This document shows, one piece after another, positions 7,322 through 16,012 of a DNA stretch of 64,000 nucleotides. The DNA lies in the NCBI RefSeq assembly GCF_030403775.1, contig NZ_JAQMWQ010000013.1:1-64000 (forward strand), read 5' to 3'. The stretch comes from Paenibacillus sp. BSR1-1. GTDB taxonomy: Bacteria > Bacillota > Bacilli > Bacillales > Cytobacillaceae. How positions within the stretch are numbered: the stretch's first letter is position 1; the number at the start of each line of letters is the position of its first letter. The notes under the pieces were generated by a model. The model saw only the letters and a program-made list of their open reading frames with translations, was not told the DNA's origin and ran no database searches. The translations under genes were made by a program, and so were the position numbers.

Positions 7322-9697
7322 TTATCCTCTTAAAGTCCCATTACTATTGAAGAAATACCATTTTCCTGAGATTTTTACCCTGCCGGTTACCATGGCGCCG
7401 CTCGTGTTGAGGTAATACCAATACTTGCCGTCCTTCAGCCAGCCCGTTGCCATTGCACCGCTTGATTTGAAGTAGTACCAGTACTTGCCGTCCTTCAACC
7501 AGCCGGTAGCCATTACACCGCTTGGCTTGAGGTAGTACCAGGCACCGCCGTCCTTCAGCCAGCCCGTTGCCATTGCGCCGCTCGTGTTGAGGTAATACCA
7601 ATTGGCGCCATCCTTTATCCAGCCGGTTTGCATAACACCATCGGGATTGGAATAATACCAAGTGCCTCCGACCTTATACCAGCCCTTTTTCAGCTTAAAG
7701 CTGGCGGGATCGTAATAGTACCATTTGCCATCCCGGAACACCCAGCCAGCAAGGTTTTCCTCTGTCCCTGAGACGACAATCGTTGCGGCTTCGCTCACGT
7801 TTCCAACCTTATCAATAGCGACAATGGTTAATACGGTGCCTGACACCTGCGTCGGAATCGTGACCGAAAACTTGCCGTCTGTACCGGTTTCCGCTGAACC
7901 GATTACTTTGCCCCCGCCCTTTACTTCTACCCTGGAACCTGCTTCTGCCGTACCTGTGACCGCTTGATCCTTATCCGTCACGGCATTCACGACCGGCTTC
8001 GCAGGCGCATCCACATCTTTTACCACCACCACCGTAGCATCACTAACATTACCAGCCTGATCGGCGGCCGTGACGCTCAGTTCGGTGCCTGACACCTGAA
8101 GTGTAATCGGAACCGAAAATTCACCATTTTCACCAGCTGTTGCAAAACCTAAAACAGACCCGCCAGCCTTTACTTCTACCTTCGCACCGGCCTCCGCCGT
8201 ACCTGTGACTGTCTGATCCTTATCCGTTACTTCCTTCACTTTTGGTTTCGCAGGCGGGGTTGTGTCCGATTCAATTGTGAACGACCCATCAGCAAAAACG
8301 GTTGCGCTGTTACCCGCTTTATCTTTTATAAAAATAGAATCTATTTTCCAGACACCTGGCAACGTATCCTTCGTGGCCTGATACCATCCCACCCACTCAC
8401 GTGCCGATTCGTCATAAGTGAGACTCACTGTATCCTTTGCATTGTGCTCCTGATTTGATAATCGCACGTCTACCGCTTCCACACCTGATTTATCATCGAG
8501 TGCTGTCACTACAATTTTGGCCTTTTGGCCGGTTTTGACGTTTGATGGGCCGATTGCCACGGTTTCAAATGTCGGAGCCTTCGTGTCTGCATCCGGGTTC
8601 GTAACGGTGAAGGTTTTCCCATCCTGCCAATCCCAAGTGCGGTTGCCGGCCTTGTCGGATACATCCAGCGCCCTTAAGGTCCATTCACCAGGCTCATCCG
8701 CAAGGCTAATGTTATACGTACCGACCCATTTTTGTGACTGCTCATTGTATGTAAGGTCAACAGAACGCATTATGCCGCTCGGACTTGCAAAAGAAGCTGC
8801 TGCTGAACTTACCCCTGATTGATCATCGTGCAATGCTGCAGAAATACCTATTTCCTGTCCAAGACTAACTTGGGTTGCGGAAAGCTCGACACTATCGACC
8901 ACTGGAGCGGTCGTGTCAGCATTTGCATTCGTAATCGTAATGCCGCTTGGATCGCTAAACCAAGTGTTGTTGCCGGCGGCATCGCTGGCATTCACTTCCA
9001 CCGTCCAAGCCCCACTTTCATCATTATCTTGTACCTGATAAGAGCCGGCCCATTTTCCCGCTGCCGCGTCAAACTTTAAAGGAACTTCACGGAAATCCCT
9101 GGAGTCACTTGTCAGGTAAACGGTTGCTGCCGTTACGCCTGTTTCATCGGCCGTACTTGCCGTAAAGTTAATGGTCTCCTTTGGTTTTGCGGTTTTTGGA
9201 GAGACTTGCAAATCTTTTACTACAGGCGGTGTAGCATCTACGGTGGGATTCAAAATGGTCACTTTGCCCTGTTCCTGCTGCATAAAGTTGCCGGCAGTAT
9301 CCCATGATGAAACCTCTACCGTCCACGGTCCATTTTCGTCGATAGACTGCACTTTATACGTTCCCGTCCATTTTCCGGAGGCTTGATCGACGGACAGTGA
9401 GATGTAGCGGAATTGCCCTGAACTGCTGTAAAGATGGATATCCACTCCCTCCACCTCTGAATCGTCTGTTACCACAGCCGTAAATTGAACGGTCGCATCG
9501 GGCTTTGCTGTGGACGTTGAAGTTTGAAAATTTTGCACAACTGGCGCGCTCGTATCATTGGTTTTCGCTACTGCTTGAGTTTTTACTTGATTACTAGTGG
9601 ATTTCGAAATAGTTTTTGAGCTTGTAACTGCCGCCAGCCCCGCTCCTGGCAGCACCAGCAAAAGGCTTAGCACGAATAGAAAAATCTTTCTCCCCAA
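7322..9697 (-). CDS. secreted Ig-like repeat protein with C-terminal cell-wall-binding repeats
   Basis: A 791-residue paralogue of the protein at 4386-6455. It starts at TTG (9695-9697) behind AAGGAGG and has a signal peptide ending near 'PGAGLAAV'. There are four Ig-like repeats (about residues 50-480), then two bacterial Ig domains with 'KP.V..VTDKDQ.VTGTAEAG' and about seven 20-residue 'GWLKDG..WYYL..SGAMATG' wall-binding repeats to the C-terminus. Two of the bacterial Ig domains contain VSGT encoded by GTGTCAGGCACC, the dispersed palindrome found elsewhere here (7835-7847 and 8084-8096). Its DNA repeats are nearly identical, so copy-number variation by recombination is likely. Confidence 0.88.
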   Translation of the reverse strand: MGRKIFLFVLSLLLVLPGAGLAAVTSSKTISKSTSNQVKTQAVAKTNDTSAPVVQNFQTSTSTAKPDATVQFTAVVTDDSEVEGVDIHLYSSSGQFRYISLSVDQASGKWTGTYKVQSIDENGPWTVEVSSWDTAGNFMQQEQGKVTILNPTVDATPPVVKDLQVSPKTAKPKETINFTASTADETGVTAATVYLTSDSRDFREVPLKFDAAAGKWAGSYQVQDNDESGAWTVEVNASDAAGNNTWFSDPSGITITNANADTTAPVVDSVELSATQVSLGQEIGISAALHDDQSGVSSAAASFASPSGIMRSVDLTYNEQSQKWVGTYNISLADEPGEWTLRALDVSDKAGNRTWDWQDGKTFTVTNPDADTKAPTFETVAIGPSNVKTGQKAKIVVTALDDKSGVEAVDVRLSNQEHNAKDTVSLTYDESAREWVGWYQATKDTLPGVWKIDSIFIKDKAGNSATVFADGSFTIESDTTPPAKPKVKEVTDKDQTVTGTAEAGAKVEVKAGGSVLGFATAGENGEFSVPITLQVSGTELSVTAADQAGNVSDATVVVVKDVDAPAKPVVNAVTDKDQAVTGTAEAGSRVEVKGGGKVIGSAETGTDGKFSVTIPTQVSGTVLTIVAIDKVGNVSEAATIVVSGTEENLAGWVFRDGKWYYYDPASFKLKKGWYKVGGTWYYSNPDGVMQTGWIKDGANWYYLNTSGAMATGWLKDGGAWYYLKPSGVMATGWLKDGKYWYYFKSSGAMATGWLKDGKYWYYLNTSGAMVTGRVKISGKWYFFNSNGTLRG

Positions 9698-9944
9698 ACC
9701 AACTATCGCCTCCTTAATTGTTATACATTGAAAAATATATTGCTGATTTGGACGTAAGATTCCATTCCATAGTAAAAAAATAATAGGCTTATAGACCCAG
9801 CGTTTTTTTGTATGTTCTTTTTAGTTCTCAAAATACGCTTTTCGAGCGCCCCCCTCCTCTAACCGCAAATTTTTGGGTATAATAAAGGAATATGGATTTT
9901 TTTAAACAAACGTATTTATTTTTCAAATAAAGGGGGTCGCGGCC
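9698..9944. other. divergent intergenic region
   Basis: This region lies between the surface-protein gene and ywqB. TATAAT at 9878-9883 is a reasonable -10 box for the plus-strand gene, but no good -35 box lies 16-18 bases upstream. I see nothing else in it. Confidence 0.4.
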
Positions 9945-11585
9945 TTGGAGTCGACACCTGAAAATAACATAATGGATGACTTTACAGAGGAAATCCGGGA
10001 ATTGCTGAGTCCAAATTCTGTCGAGGATGCGCGGCTCGTCCAAAAAGGATTAATGCTGTACCGGCAAGGACTTGTTACCCAATTACATAAAGAAAAAGAT
10101 GAGGTTACAGCTGTTGTGCAGGATGTGACGCCGGTAAAGGTGCTGCTCGACCTCAGTTTTTATACGTTGAGCGAATGTTCATGTCCGTATGAGGGATGGT
10201 GCCGCCACAAGATGGCAGTATTCTTTGCGGCTTATGCAAAGGTGGGCAGCGTTTCGGACTGGGTGACGGCATGGCGCGAACCGATGCAGGAGAAGAAGGA
10301 GCTCACGAACTGGGGCATGCAGACAGCGAAGGATTTAATCAAGGCGAACGGGGTGCTGAAGCCGGATTACAGCCGCTGGGTCCATTCCTTTGAGGTCAGT
10401 TTTGATACCCTGCTTGCTACGGAAAAATACACGAGTCCGTACGTCATTCCCGAGTTGTTCGATATCTTTTCAAGGCGTATCCAAGCAAGTGCACCTGTTG
10501 AACAGGAATGGCGCATGCTCTATGACTTGATCGGGATTGTGGTTTCCTTCCGCAAGCTCGCCGTCCTGACGGAGGAGCTGGGGCACGGTGAGGAAATGGT
10601 TAAGCGCGTCTATCTACATCTCTTCCATAATTTAATGGATGATGCCGAGGAGTTAGTCGGCAAATTTGGGGTGCAATCATTACCTTTTGCCTTTGACGAG
10701 TTTATCGAGAAACTGAAGGACGATGCGTTCGAGCTGCTGACCTGTGCTTCGGTGCTGGAATATGAGCGGATATACTTGTACCGCCTTCTGTGGGCCTCGC
10801 TTTTTAAAAAGAAACCATGGCGGGAAGCCGAACTTGAGAAGATCCAAGCGCGCGGGAAGGAGCTTCAGGACTGGGAAAATCCTCTTCCGCTTGTGGCTGG
10901 CAGGATTCACTTGAATTTTCTGCTGCAAAACGATGAGCTGGCGTTGAAAATGCTCGGGATGATTAACGATGCCACGTTCACGCCCTATCTTGTTTATTGG
11001 ATTGACTATTTGAGTCAATTGAAAGCATGGCGCCGCGTCGGGCCGTTGGTTGATTTATTTTTACAAAAAATAAAAGGCTATTTAGAGGTGTTGGGCGGGT
11101 ATCGCAGCTGCACGACGTTTACAAGGACTGCGCTTCGGGCGATTGCCTCTTATTGTGCAGAAAGCGACCGGGCGGACCTGTATGAACGAGCTTTGCTGCA
11201 GACGCTCCCATATAGTTTTTCAGAATATGAGTATTTGTTGTTTGAACGCGGGCAGTACGACCGCTGGGGCGAGCTCCATGCGTTTGTCGGCATGGAATTT
11301 TATGATTTGCCGAAGGATAAGCTGAAAATTGTCGAGAAGGAGCGTCCGGAGGTGCTGCTGGCGATGCTCCACCAAACCGCCCAGCGCGAAATCGACCAGA
11401 AAAACCGGGCGAGCTATCGAATGGCCGTACGGCATCTGAAAAAACTCCGAACCATATACAAAAAGCTGAAACGCGTCGACGACTGGCAGTATTTCTTAGA
11501 TACCCTGATGGAACGCACCAAGAGATTACGTGCATTTCATGAAGAATGCAAGCGGAGCAAGTTAATAGAGGTTTCAACGGAATAG
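9945..11585 (+). CDS. ywqB: SWIM zinc-finger protein (YwqB-like)
   Basis: A 546-residue protein. The SWIM motif CxC-x5-CxH is seen as CSCPYEGWCRH (Cys78, Cys80, Cys86, His88), a zinc-binding fold for DNA or protein contacts. The rest is helical and rich in Leu/Glu with no other recognised domain. TTG at 9945 is taken as start, with AGGGGG about 8 bases upstream; the ATG at 9972 has no ribosome site. It precedes an SNF2 helicase gene, the same pairing as ywqB-ywqA in B. subtilis, so the two probably act together, perhaps in DNA repair. The exact role is unknown. Confidence 0.85.
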   Translation: MESTPENNIMDDFTEEIRELLSPNSVEDARLVQKGLMLYRQGLVTQLHKEKDEVTAVVQDVTPVKVLLDLSFYTLSECSCPYEGWCRHKMAVFFAAYAKVGSVSDWVTAWREPMQEKKELTNWGMQTAKDLIKANGVLKPDYSRWVHSFEVSFDTLLATEKYTSPYVIPELFDIFSRRIQASAPVEQEWRMLYDLIGIVVSFRKLAVLTEELGHGEEMVKRVYLHLFHNLMDDAEELVGKFGVQSLPFAFDEFIEKLKDDAFELLTCASVLEYERIYLYRLLWASLFKKKPWREAELEKIQARGKELQDWENPLPLVAGRIHLNFLLQNDELALKMLGMINDATFTPYLVYWIDYLSQLKAWRRVGPLVDLFLQKIKGYLEVLGGYRSCTTFTRTALRAIASYCAESDRADLYERALLQTLPYSFSEYEYLLFERGQYDRWGELHAFVGMEFYDLPKDKLKIVEKERPEVLLAMLHQTAQREIDQKNRASYRMAVRHLKKLRTIYKKLKRVDDWQYFLDTLMERTKRLRAFHEECKRSKLIEVSTE

Positions 11586-11594
11586 TGCGTTAAT

Positions 11595-11650
11595 GGTGTC
11601 AGGCACCACGCGTGGACACTTTCACCAATTTGTCCACGTCGGGTGGACAT
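11595..11650. repeat. dispersed near-palindrome GGTGTCAGGCACC with hairpin extension
   Basis: The 13-base core is followed by GTGGACA ... TGTCCAC, a 7-bp inverted repeat, and a further GTGGACA. It belongs to the family also seen at 18826, 21656, 31984, 35037, 39218 and 39255. Confidence 0.8.
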
Positions 11651-11669
11651 TATGAATGGATTGTTTTGA

Positions 11670-11772
11670 TTCTCGAATAAACGTCTTGGATTAGCAAATA
11701 AAAAGGGTATTTTCGCAAATAAACCCCATGGATTCGCAAATAAAATTGGATTATGCGCAAATAAGATACCCA
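11670..11772. repeat. intergenic 21-bp periodic array, core TTCGCAAATAAA
   Basis: About five units spaced at 21 bp, with core TT(A/C)GCAAATAA(A) followed by roughly 9 variable bases. Confidence 0.85.
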
Positions 11773-11853
11773 AAGTTCACCCATTTTTTATGAAATAGAA
11801 TTTTAGGAATGTTTCTTGAGGATTTTTCACACAAACTTTTTTACTTTATTGAG

Positions 11854-11979
11854 GTTTTGTCTATTTTTTGATAGGTTTTGTCTATTTTTTCAGTAGTTTT
11901 GTCTATTTTTTTAGTGACTTTGTCTATTTTTTAAATGCTTTTGTCTATTTTTCGAGGTGTTTTGTACATTTAGACATTA
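11854..11979. repeat. intergenic 21-bp periodic array, core TTTTGTCTATTTTT
   Basis: Six units at 21-bp spacing. The first 13-14 bases of each unit are nearly invariant and the remaining 7 vary freely. The last unit is decayed (TTTTGTACATTT). Confidence 0.9.
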
Positions 11980-12058
11980 TTTGGAAAATCCCAACCCCCC
12001 CTCCAACTTCAAATAATCGTCAATGATGTTCTTTCCCCCTTAAAGGAGTTTACATACG

Positions 12059-14953
12059 ATGCTTAAAACAAGGTTTATGAAATTGCTGACAACTAAATTA
12101 GGTGAGGACCGCTTTTTCCTGACGGCTCAGGATGAGCATGGCAACAATATGGACCCATCCATCTGGAAGAATCTCGTTTTCAGCAGCCATGCGGAAAGCT
12201 TCTTTGGGACACTCCTTGAGACTGAGACAGTCGACGATGCCCCCGGTGTGGCGGTCAGCGGCTGGCAGCTGGTCTCCCTTTTTGCCAAAGAGTCATTCAA
12301 CCGCTTTATAGAATGGGACTGGAATGAGCAATCCGAGCTTTGCCTGGCCGCGGCTCTTTCCCTCTATGAAGGCATTTTGGAAAAAGATTGGCTCCCCGAC
12401 TTCTCGGTCTGGGAGAACGGGGATTTCCGCTGGAAGCTGCCGGAACGGGTCCAGGATGAGTTTGACCCGTCTTTTTGGGAACAAGAGGTCGAACCAAATG
12501 CAACACAATCCACACGGACCTACATTTCCGACTTATACAATAGCGCCCTTGACGCCTATCTCACCAGAAATTCGGCGATGAAAGAGCTGTTCGGGCCAAA
12601 GCTCGACCTCCTGAAAAAGCAAAATATCTCTGGCCGTGAACTTTCCCGCTATTTTGATGAAGAAAGCTGGCTCGAGTGGGTGGGCATTAAGGAGAGCGAC
12701 ACCCCCTTCACCATCGGGCTCCGGCTCGATGAACCAATCGAAGGCGAAGGCGCCTGGACGCTGGATGTCTTTTTGCGCGGCAAGAAAAATACTGATGAAG
12801 TTTATGATATTGAAGGAGTCGCGAAAATCCCGGCGAAGTGGCGGCCATATTTAGAAAAAGTGGACCGCGAGCAGGAGCGATGGACCAAGCTGATTCCATG
12901 GCTTAGCGAGGATGGCTATTTTAAAACACACCTTACCGAAGAAGAAGCGTGGATGTTTTTAACGGAGGCAAGTGAGACGCTGCTCGCGCTTGATGTCGAG
13001 ATTCTCCTCCCTTCCTGGTGGCAGGCCATGAAAAATGCCAACCTCAAGGTGAAAGCGTCGCTGAAAGGAACATCCAGCCACCGTCCTTCGTTCGTCGGAC
13101 TTCAGGCCATGCTTGACTTTAATTGGCGCTTTTCAATGAACGGGGTCGATCTGTCTGAAGAAGAATTCGGTCAGCTGGTGGAGGAAAAAAGAAGGCTCGT
13201 GTATATCCGCGGCCGCTGGGTAAAGCTTGATCCGCAGTTCATCCGACAAATTCAGGATTTGATGAAACGGGCTGAAAAGGAAGGGCTGCATGTCCGCGAT
13301 TTGCTTGAGCAGGAGCTGGTCGAGGCAGGCGAAACAGAAGACGACTTAGAAAATCCAAAGGCGTTTGCAAAAATTCAAATTGAGTTGAACCGTCAATGGA
13401 AGCAAATGATGAAGCAGCTGTCCGAGGTGCACGAAATACCGTTGGTAGACGTGCCTGCCGGGCTGAACGGCGAGCTCCGCCCTTACCAGCAGCTTGGCAT
13501 GAGCTGGCTTTGGTTTTTACGCCAGTACGGGTTTGGCGCCACCCTCGCCGACGACATGGGTCTCGGGAAAACCGTCCAGCTCATCTCCTATTTGTTGAAG
13601 GTAAAGGATGAGGAGCCAGTGGTGCCTGACACCATTAACACTACACGGAGCAAGAAAACGAAGGACGAAGCACCCGCGAAAACGCCGACGAAGGCGGCAT
13701 TGATCATCTGTCCGACCTCGGTGCTTGGAAACTGGCAGAAAGAGCTCGAGCGCTTTGCTCCGGAGATGAACGTCTACCTCCACTACGGTTCGAATCGCCT
13801 GAAAGAGGAGGGTTTTTCCGACAAAGTCAAAGATGCCGACGTCGTGCTCACTTCCTATGGCTTGAGCCACCTGGATTCCGAGGAGTTCGAGTCGCAGCTG
13901 TGGAGTTCCATTGCAATCGATGAAGCGCAGAACATCAAAAACGCGCAGACGAAACAGTCGAAGGCGGTCCGCAAGCTGCGCGGCCGTCATCACATCGCAC
14001 TGACGGGGACACCGATGGAAAACCGCCTGTCCGAGTTGTGGTCGATTTTTGATTTTACCAATCATGGCTATCTTGGCAGCCTGGGGCAATTCCAAAAGCG
14101 GTTCGTGATTCCGATTGAAAAAGATGAGAAAAAGGAAAAAGTGCAGCAGCTGCAATCAATGATTCGTCCGTTCCTGCTGCGCCGCACGAAAAAGGATGAG
14201 GAGGTCGCCCTCAACCTCCCAGACAAACTCGAGCAAAAGGAGTACTGCCCGCTCACTGCCGAGCAGGCCTCATTGTACGAGCAGCTCATCCATGATACGT
14301 TTGCGGAGATTGAAAAATTGTCCGGCTTTGAGCGCAAGGGGTTAATTTTACAAATGCTCAGCCGCTTAAAGCAGCTCTGTAACCACCCTGCTCTTTATTT
14401 AAAAGAAAAATCCGCTGACCGACAGCTCCTGGACCGCTCCAATAAATTGGAAAAGCTGGTCGAATTAATTGAAGCGGTGCTCGAGCAAGGCGAAAGCTGT
14501 CTGATTTTCACGCAATACATCGAAATGGGTGAAATGATTCGAAGCACGTTGAAAAAGAACTTTGGCATCGATGTGCCGTTCCTCAATGGCAGCGTATCGA
14601 AAACGCAGCGTGACGATATGATTGAACGGTTCCAAAACGGCGAGTTCCCTGTGTTCTTGCTGTCCCTGAAGGCTGGTGGAACCGGCTTGAACTTGACGGC
14701 GGCGAATCACGTCATCCACTACGACCGCTGGTGGAATCCGGCCGTTGAGAACCAGGCCACCGACCGCGCCTACCGGATCGGCCAATCGCGGTTCGTCCAC
14801 GTGCACAAACTAATCTGCACAGGAACGCTTGAGGAAAAAATCGACGCCATGCTCGAGAAGAAGCAATTTTTAAACGATCAAATTATTCAAAGTGAAAACT
14901 GGATTACCGAGCTGTCTACAGATGAACTGAAGGATCTAGTGAATTTAGGATGA
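12059..14953 (+). CDS. ywqA: SNF2-family DNA helicase/translocase (YwqA-like)
   Basis: A 964-residue ATPase that would move along duplex DNA. The N-terminal half carries a bacterial SNF2-associated region. The helicase core follows: Walker A DDMGLGKT near residue 500, DEAQ box near 621, 'LTGTPMENRLSELWS' (motif III), and 'DRAYRIGQ' (motif VI) near 901. Between Walker A and the next motif lies an Ala/Lys/Thr-rich insert of about 30 residues, part of which (VPDT) is encoded by the dispersed palindrome GGTGCCTGACACC at 13621-13633. The ATG sits 9 bases after AAAGGAG. It is partnered with the SWIM protein upstream. Confidence 0.92.
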   Translation: MLKTRFMKLLTTKLGEDRFFLTAQDEHGNNMDPSIWKNLVFSSHAESFFGTLLETETVDDAPGVAVSGWQLVSLFAKESFNRFIEWDWNEQSELCLAAALSLYEGILEKDWLPDFSVWENGDFRWKLPERVQDEFDPSFWEQEVEPNATQSTRTYISDLYNSALDAYLTRNSAMKELFGPKLDLLKKQNISGRELSRYFDEESWLEWVGIKESDTPFTIGLRLDEPIEGEGAWTLDVFLRGKKNTDEVYDIEGVAKIPAKWRPYLEKVDREQERWTKLIPWLSEDGYFKTHLTEEEAWMFLTEASETLLALDVEILLPSWWQAMKNANLKVKASLKGTSSHRPSFVGLQAMLDFNWRFSMNGVDLSEEEFGQLVEEKRRLVYIRGRWVKLDPQFIRQIQDLMKRAEKEGLHVRDLLEQELVEAGETEDDLENPKAFAKIQIELNRQWKQMMKQLSEVHEIPLVDVPAGLNGELRPYQQLGMSWLWFLRQYGFGATLADDMGLGKTVQLISYLLKVKDEEPVVPDTINTTRSKKTKDEAPAKTPTKAALIICPTSVLGNWQKELERFAPEMNVYLHYGSNRLKEEGFSDKVKDADVVLTSYGLSHLDSEEFESQLWSSIAIDEAQNIKNAQTKQSKAVRKLRGRHHIALTGTPMENRLSELWSIFDFTNHGYLGSLGQFQKRFVIPIEKDEKKEKVQQLQSMIRPFLLRRTKKDEEVALNLPDKLEQKEYCPLTAEQASLYEQLIHDTFAEIEKLSGFERKGLILQMLSRLKQLCNHPALYLKEKSADRQLLDRSNKLEKLVELIEAVLEQGESCLIFTQYIEMGEMIRSTLKKNFGIDVPFLNGSVSKTQRDDMIERFQNGEFPVFLLSLKAGGTGLNLTAANHVIHYDRWWNPAVENQATDRAYRIGQSRFVHVHKLICTGTLEEKIDAMLEKKQFLNDQIIQSENWITELSTDELKDLVNLG
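13621..13633. repeat. dispersed near-palindrome inside ywqA
   Basis: GGTGCCTGACACC, the reverse complement of the intergenic 13-base core, is located in the linker that follows the Walker A motif. It keeps the frame and encodes part of VVPDT. Confidence 0.8.
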
Positions 14954-14956
14954 AAT

Positions 14957-14990
14957 AGGGACCCTAATCAAAAAGGGTCCCTTTCCTATT
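14957..14990 (+). terminator. intrinsic terminator after ywqA
   Basis: GGGACCC and GGGTCCC arms are followed by TTTCCTATTTTTT, immediately after the ywqA stop and next to the stop of the convergent exporter gene. Confidence 0.8.
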
Positions 14991-15897
14991 TTTTAAAAGA
15001 AAAGCTTTTAATGCCTTGAAAAACAGCCCATTTAAAATTAACTAATACTGTTCCAACAATAATCGTCAACGTCCCGAGCGCGGTCAGCCAAGAAATATAT
15101 TCATCGTAGAAAATCACTCCCAGGATCACGGCAATCAAGGGTGAGATATACAGCCATGTCGAAGGAAAAACCGGATTGGTCCGTGAGACCAGCCAATAAA
15201 AAATGGTATGCCCAATCATCGAACCAAAAATCGTCAAATAAACAAGTGAGCCAATGGAAGCTGGACTTAACAGTTTTTCAGGCTGAATGTCCTGGGTAAA
15301 CAAAGATAACAGGATTAATAGGATCCCGCCATGCATCATTTGCGCTGCATTCAAGGCAATCGGCGAGACCGTTTCAAATTTTTGAACGACCCGCTTTGTA
15401 TAAATTGCCCCTGTTGCATAAAAGACCTCTCCAATTAAGATGGCCAGACAGCCAATCATCCAAAAGGGGTTTAATTTGATGGAAAAACTAGGAAGGATTA
15501 ACAGCGTGACCCCAATTAGCCCCACCATACAGCCAATGAAGGATTGCCGGTTCTCTTTTTGTTTTAAAATCAATCCCTGAATTACTAAAATCATCATCGG
15601 ACCTGTCGCCGATAAAACCGCGGCAATTCCGGATGTCACATATTGTTCTGCCCAATAAAGGGTTGCAAACGTCCCAAACGTTAAACAGACTCCGGTAAAA
15701 AACATCTCTTTCCGGAATAACAGCCAAAGCGGCGTTTTTTCTTTCCAAACCATGAAGCCAAACAGCAGCAAGCCCGCTATTAAAAAACGCAGTCCTGCTG
15801 ATAAAAATGGCGGCACGCCTGCATCCACGCCAATTTTAATCCCCAGAAACGTCGTTCCAAAAATCAAACACATCAAAATATAATTCATTATAATCAT
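14986..15897 (-). CDS. EamA/DMT-family membrane exporter
   Basis: A 303-residue protein with about ten hydrophobic segments in two EamA halves ('FGTTFLGIKIGVDAG...' and 'GEVFYATGAIYTKRVV...'). The drug/metabolite transporter superfamily usually exports amino acids, nucleosides or other small metabolites; the substrate is not readable here. The ATG at 15895-15897 is chosen because GGAGG lies 10 bases upstream; a longer in-frame start would remove the intergenic region. It is divergent from a MocR regulator across 115 bases, a typical regulator/target arrangement. Confidence 0.88.
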   Translation of the reverse strand: MIIMNYILMCLIFGTTFLGIKIGVDAGVPPFLSAGLRFLIAGLLLFGFMVWKEKTPLWLLFRKEMFFTGVCLTFGTFATLYWAEQYVTSGIAAVLSATGPMMILVIQGLILKQKENRQSFIGCMVGLIGVTLLILPSFSIKLNPFWMIGCLAILIGEVFYATGAIYTKRVVQKFETVSPIALNAAQMMHGGILLILLSLFTQDIQPEKLLSPASIGSLVYLTIFGSMIGHTIFYWLVSRTNPVFPSTWLYISPLIAVILGVIFYDEYISWLTALGTLTIIVGTVLVNFKWAVFQGIKSFSFKK

Positions 15898-15937
15898 TCC
15901 TATAACTCCTCCTTTTTTTCTATCATAAAAGAAGGGC

Positions 15938-15968
15938 AATAGAACAGATGGAATCAAATAGAACAGAT
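15938..15968. promoter_or_regulatory. direct repeat, possible MocR operator
   Basis: Two identical 12-mers AATAGAACAGAT at 15938-15949 and 15957-15968 (19-bp spacing) lie in the divergent region between the exporter and the MocR gene. MocR regulators commonly bind spaced direct repeats, so this is the likely binding site. The assignment to this regulator is inferred. Confidence 0.6.
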
Positions 15969-16012
15969 TGACCGGAATCGTGGTACAATCGCATTACAGA
16001 GGAGGGGTAGAT

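Larger units (their letters stand above)
11586..12058. other. spacer between ywqB and ywqA, filled with repeats
   Basis: 473 bases without a credible gene. In order it contains a copy of the dispersed GGTGTCAGGCACC element (11595-11607) with its GTGGACA/TGTCCAC extension, a 21-bp array with core TTCGCAAATAAA, and a second 21-bp array with core TTTTGTCTATTTTT. It ends with the ywqA ribosome site. Confidence 0.8.

Noticed and set aside
11854..11979. Possible CRISPR array
   Set aside because: Repeat cores are 9-14 bases and the variable parts only 7-11, far below CRISPR sizes, and no cas genes are nearby.
13517..14155. Minus-strand frame of 212 codons
   Set aside because: It lies entirely inside the SNF2 helicase gene, which has intact motifs; antisense frames are common in GC-richer genes.
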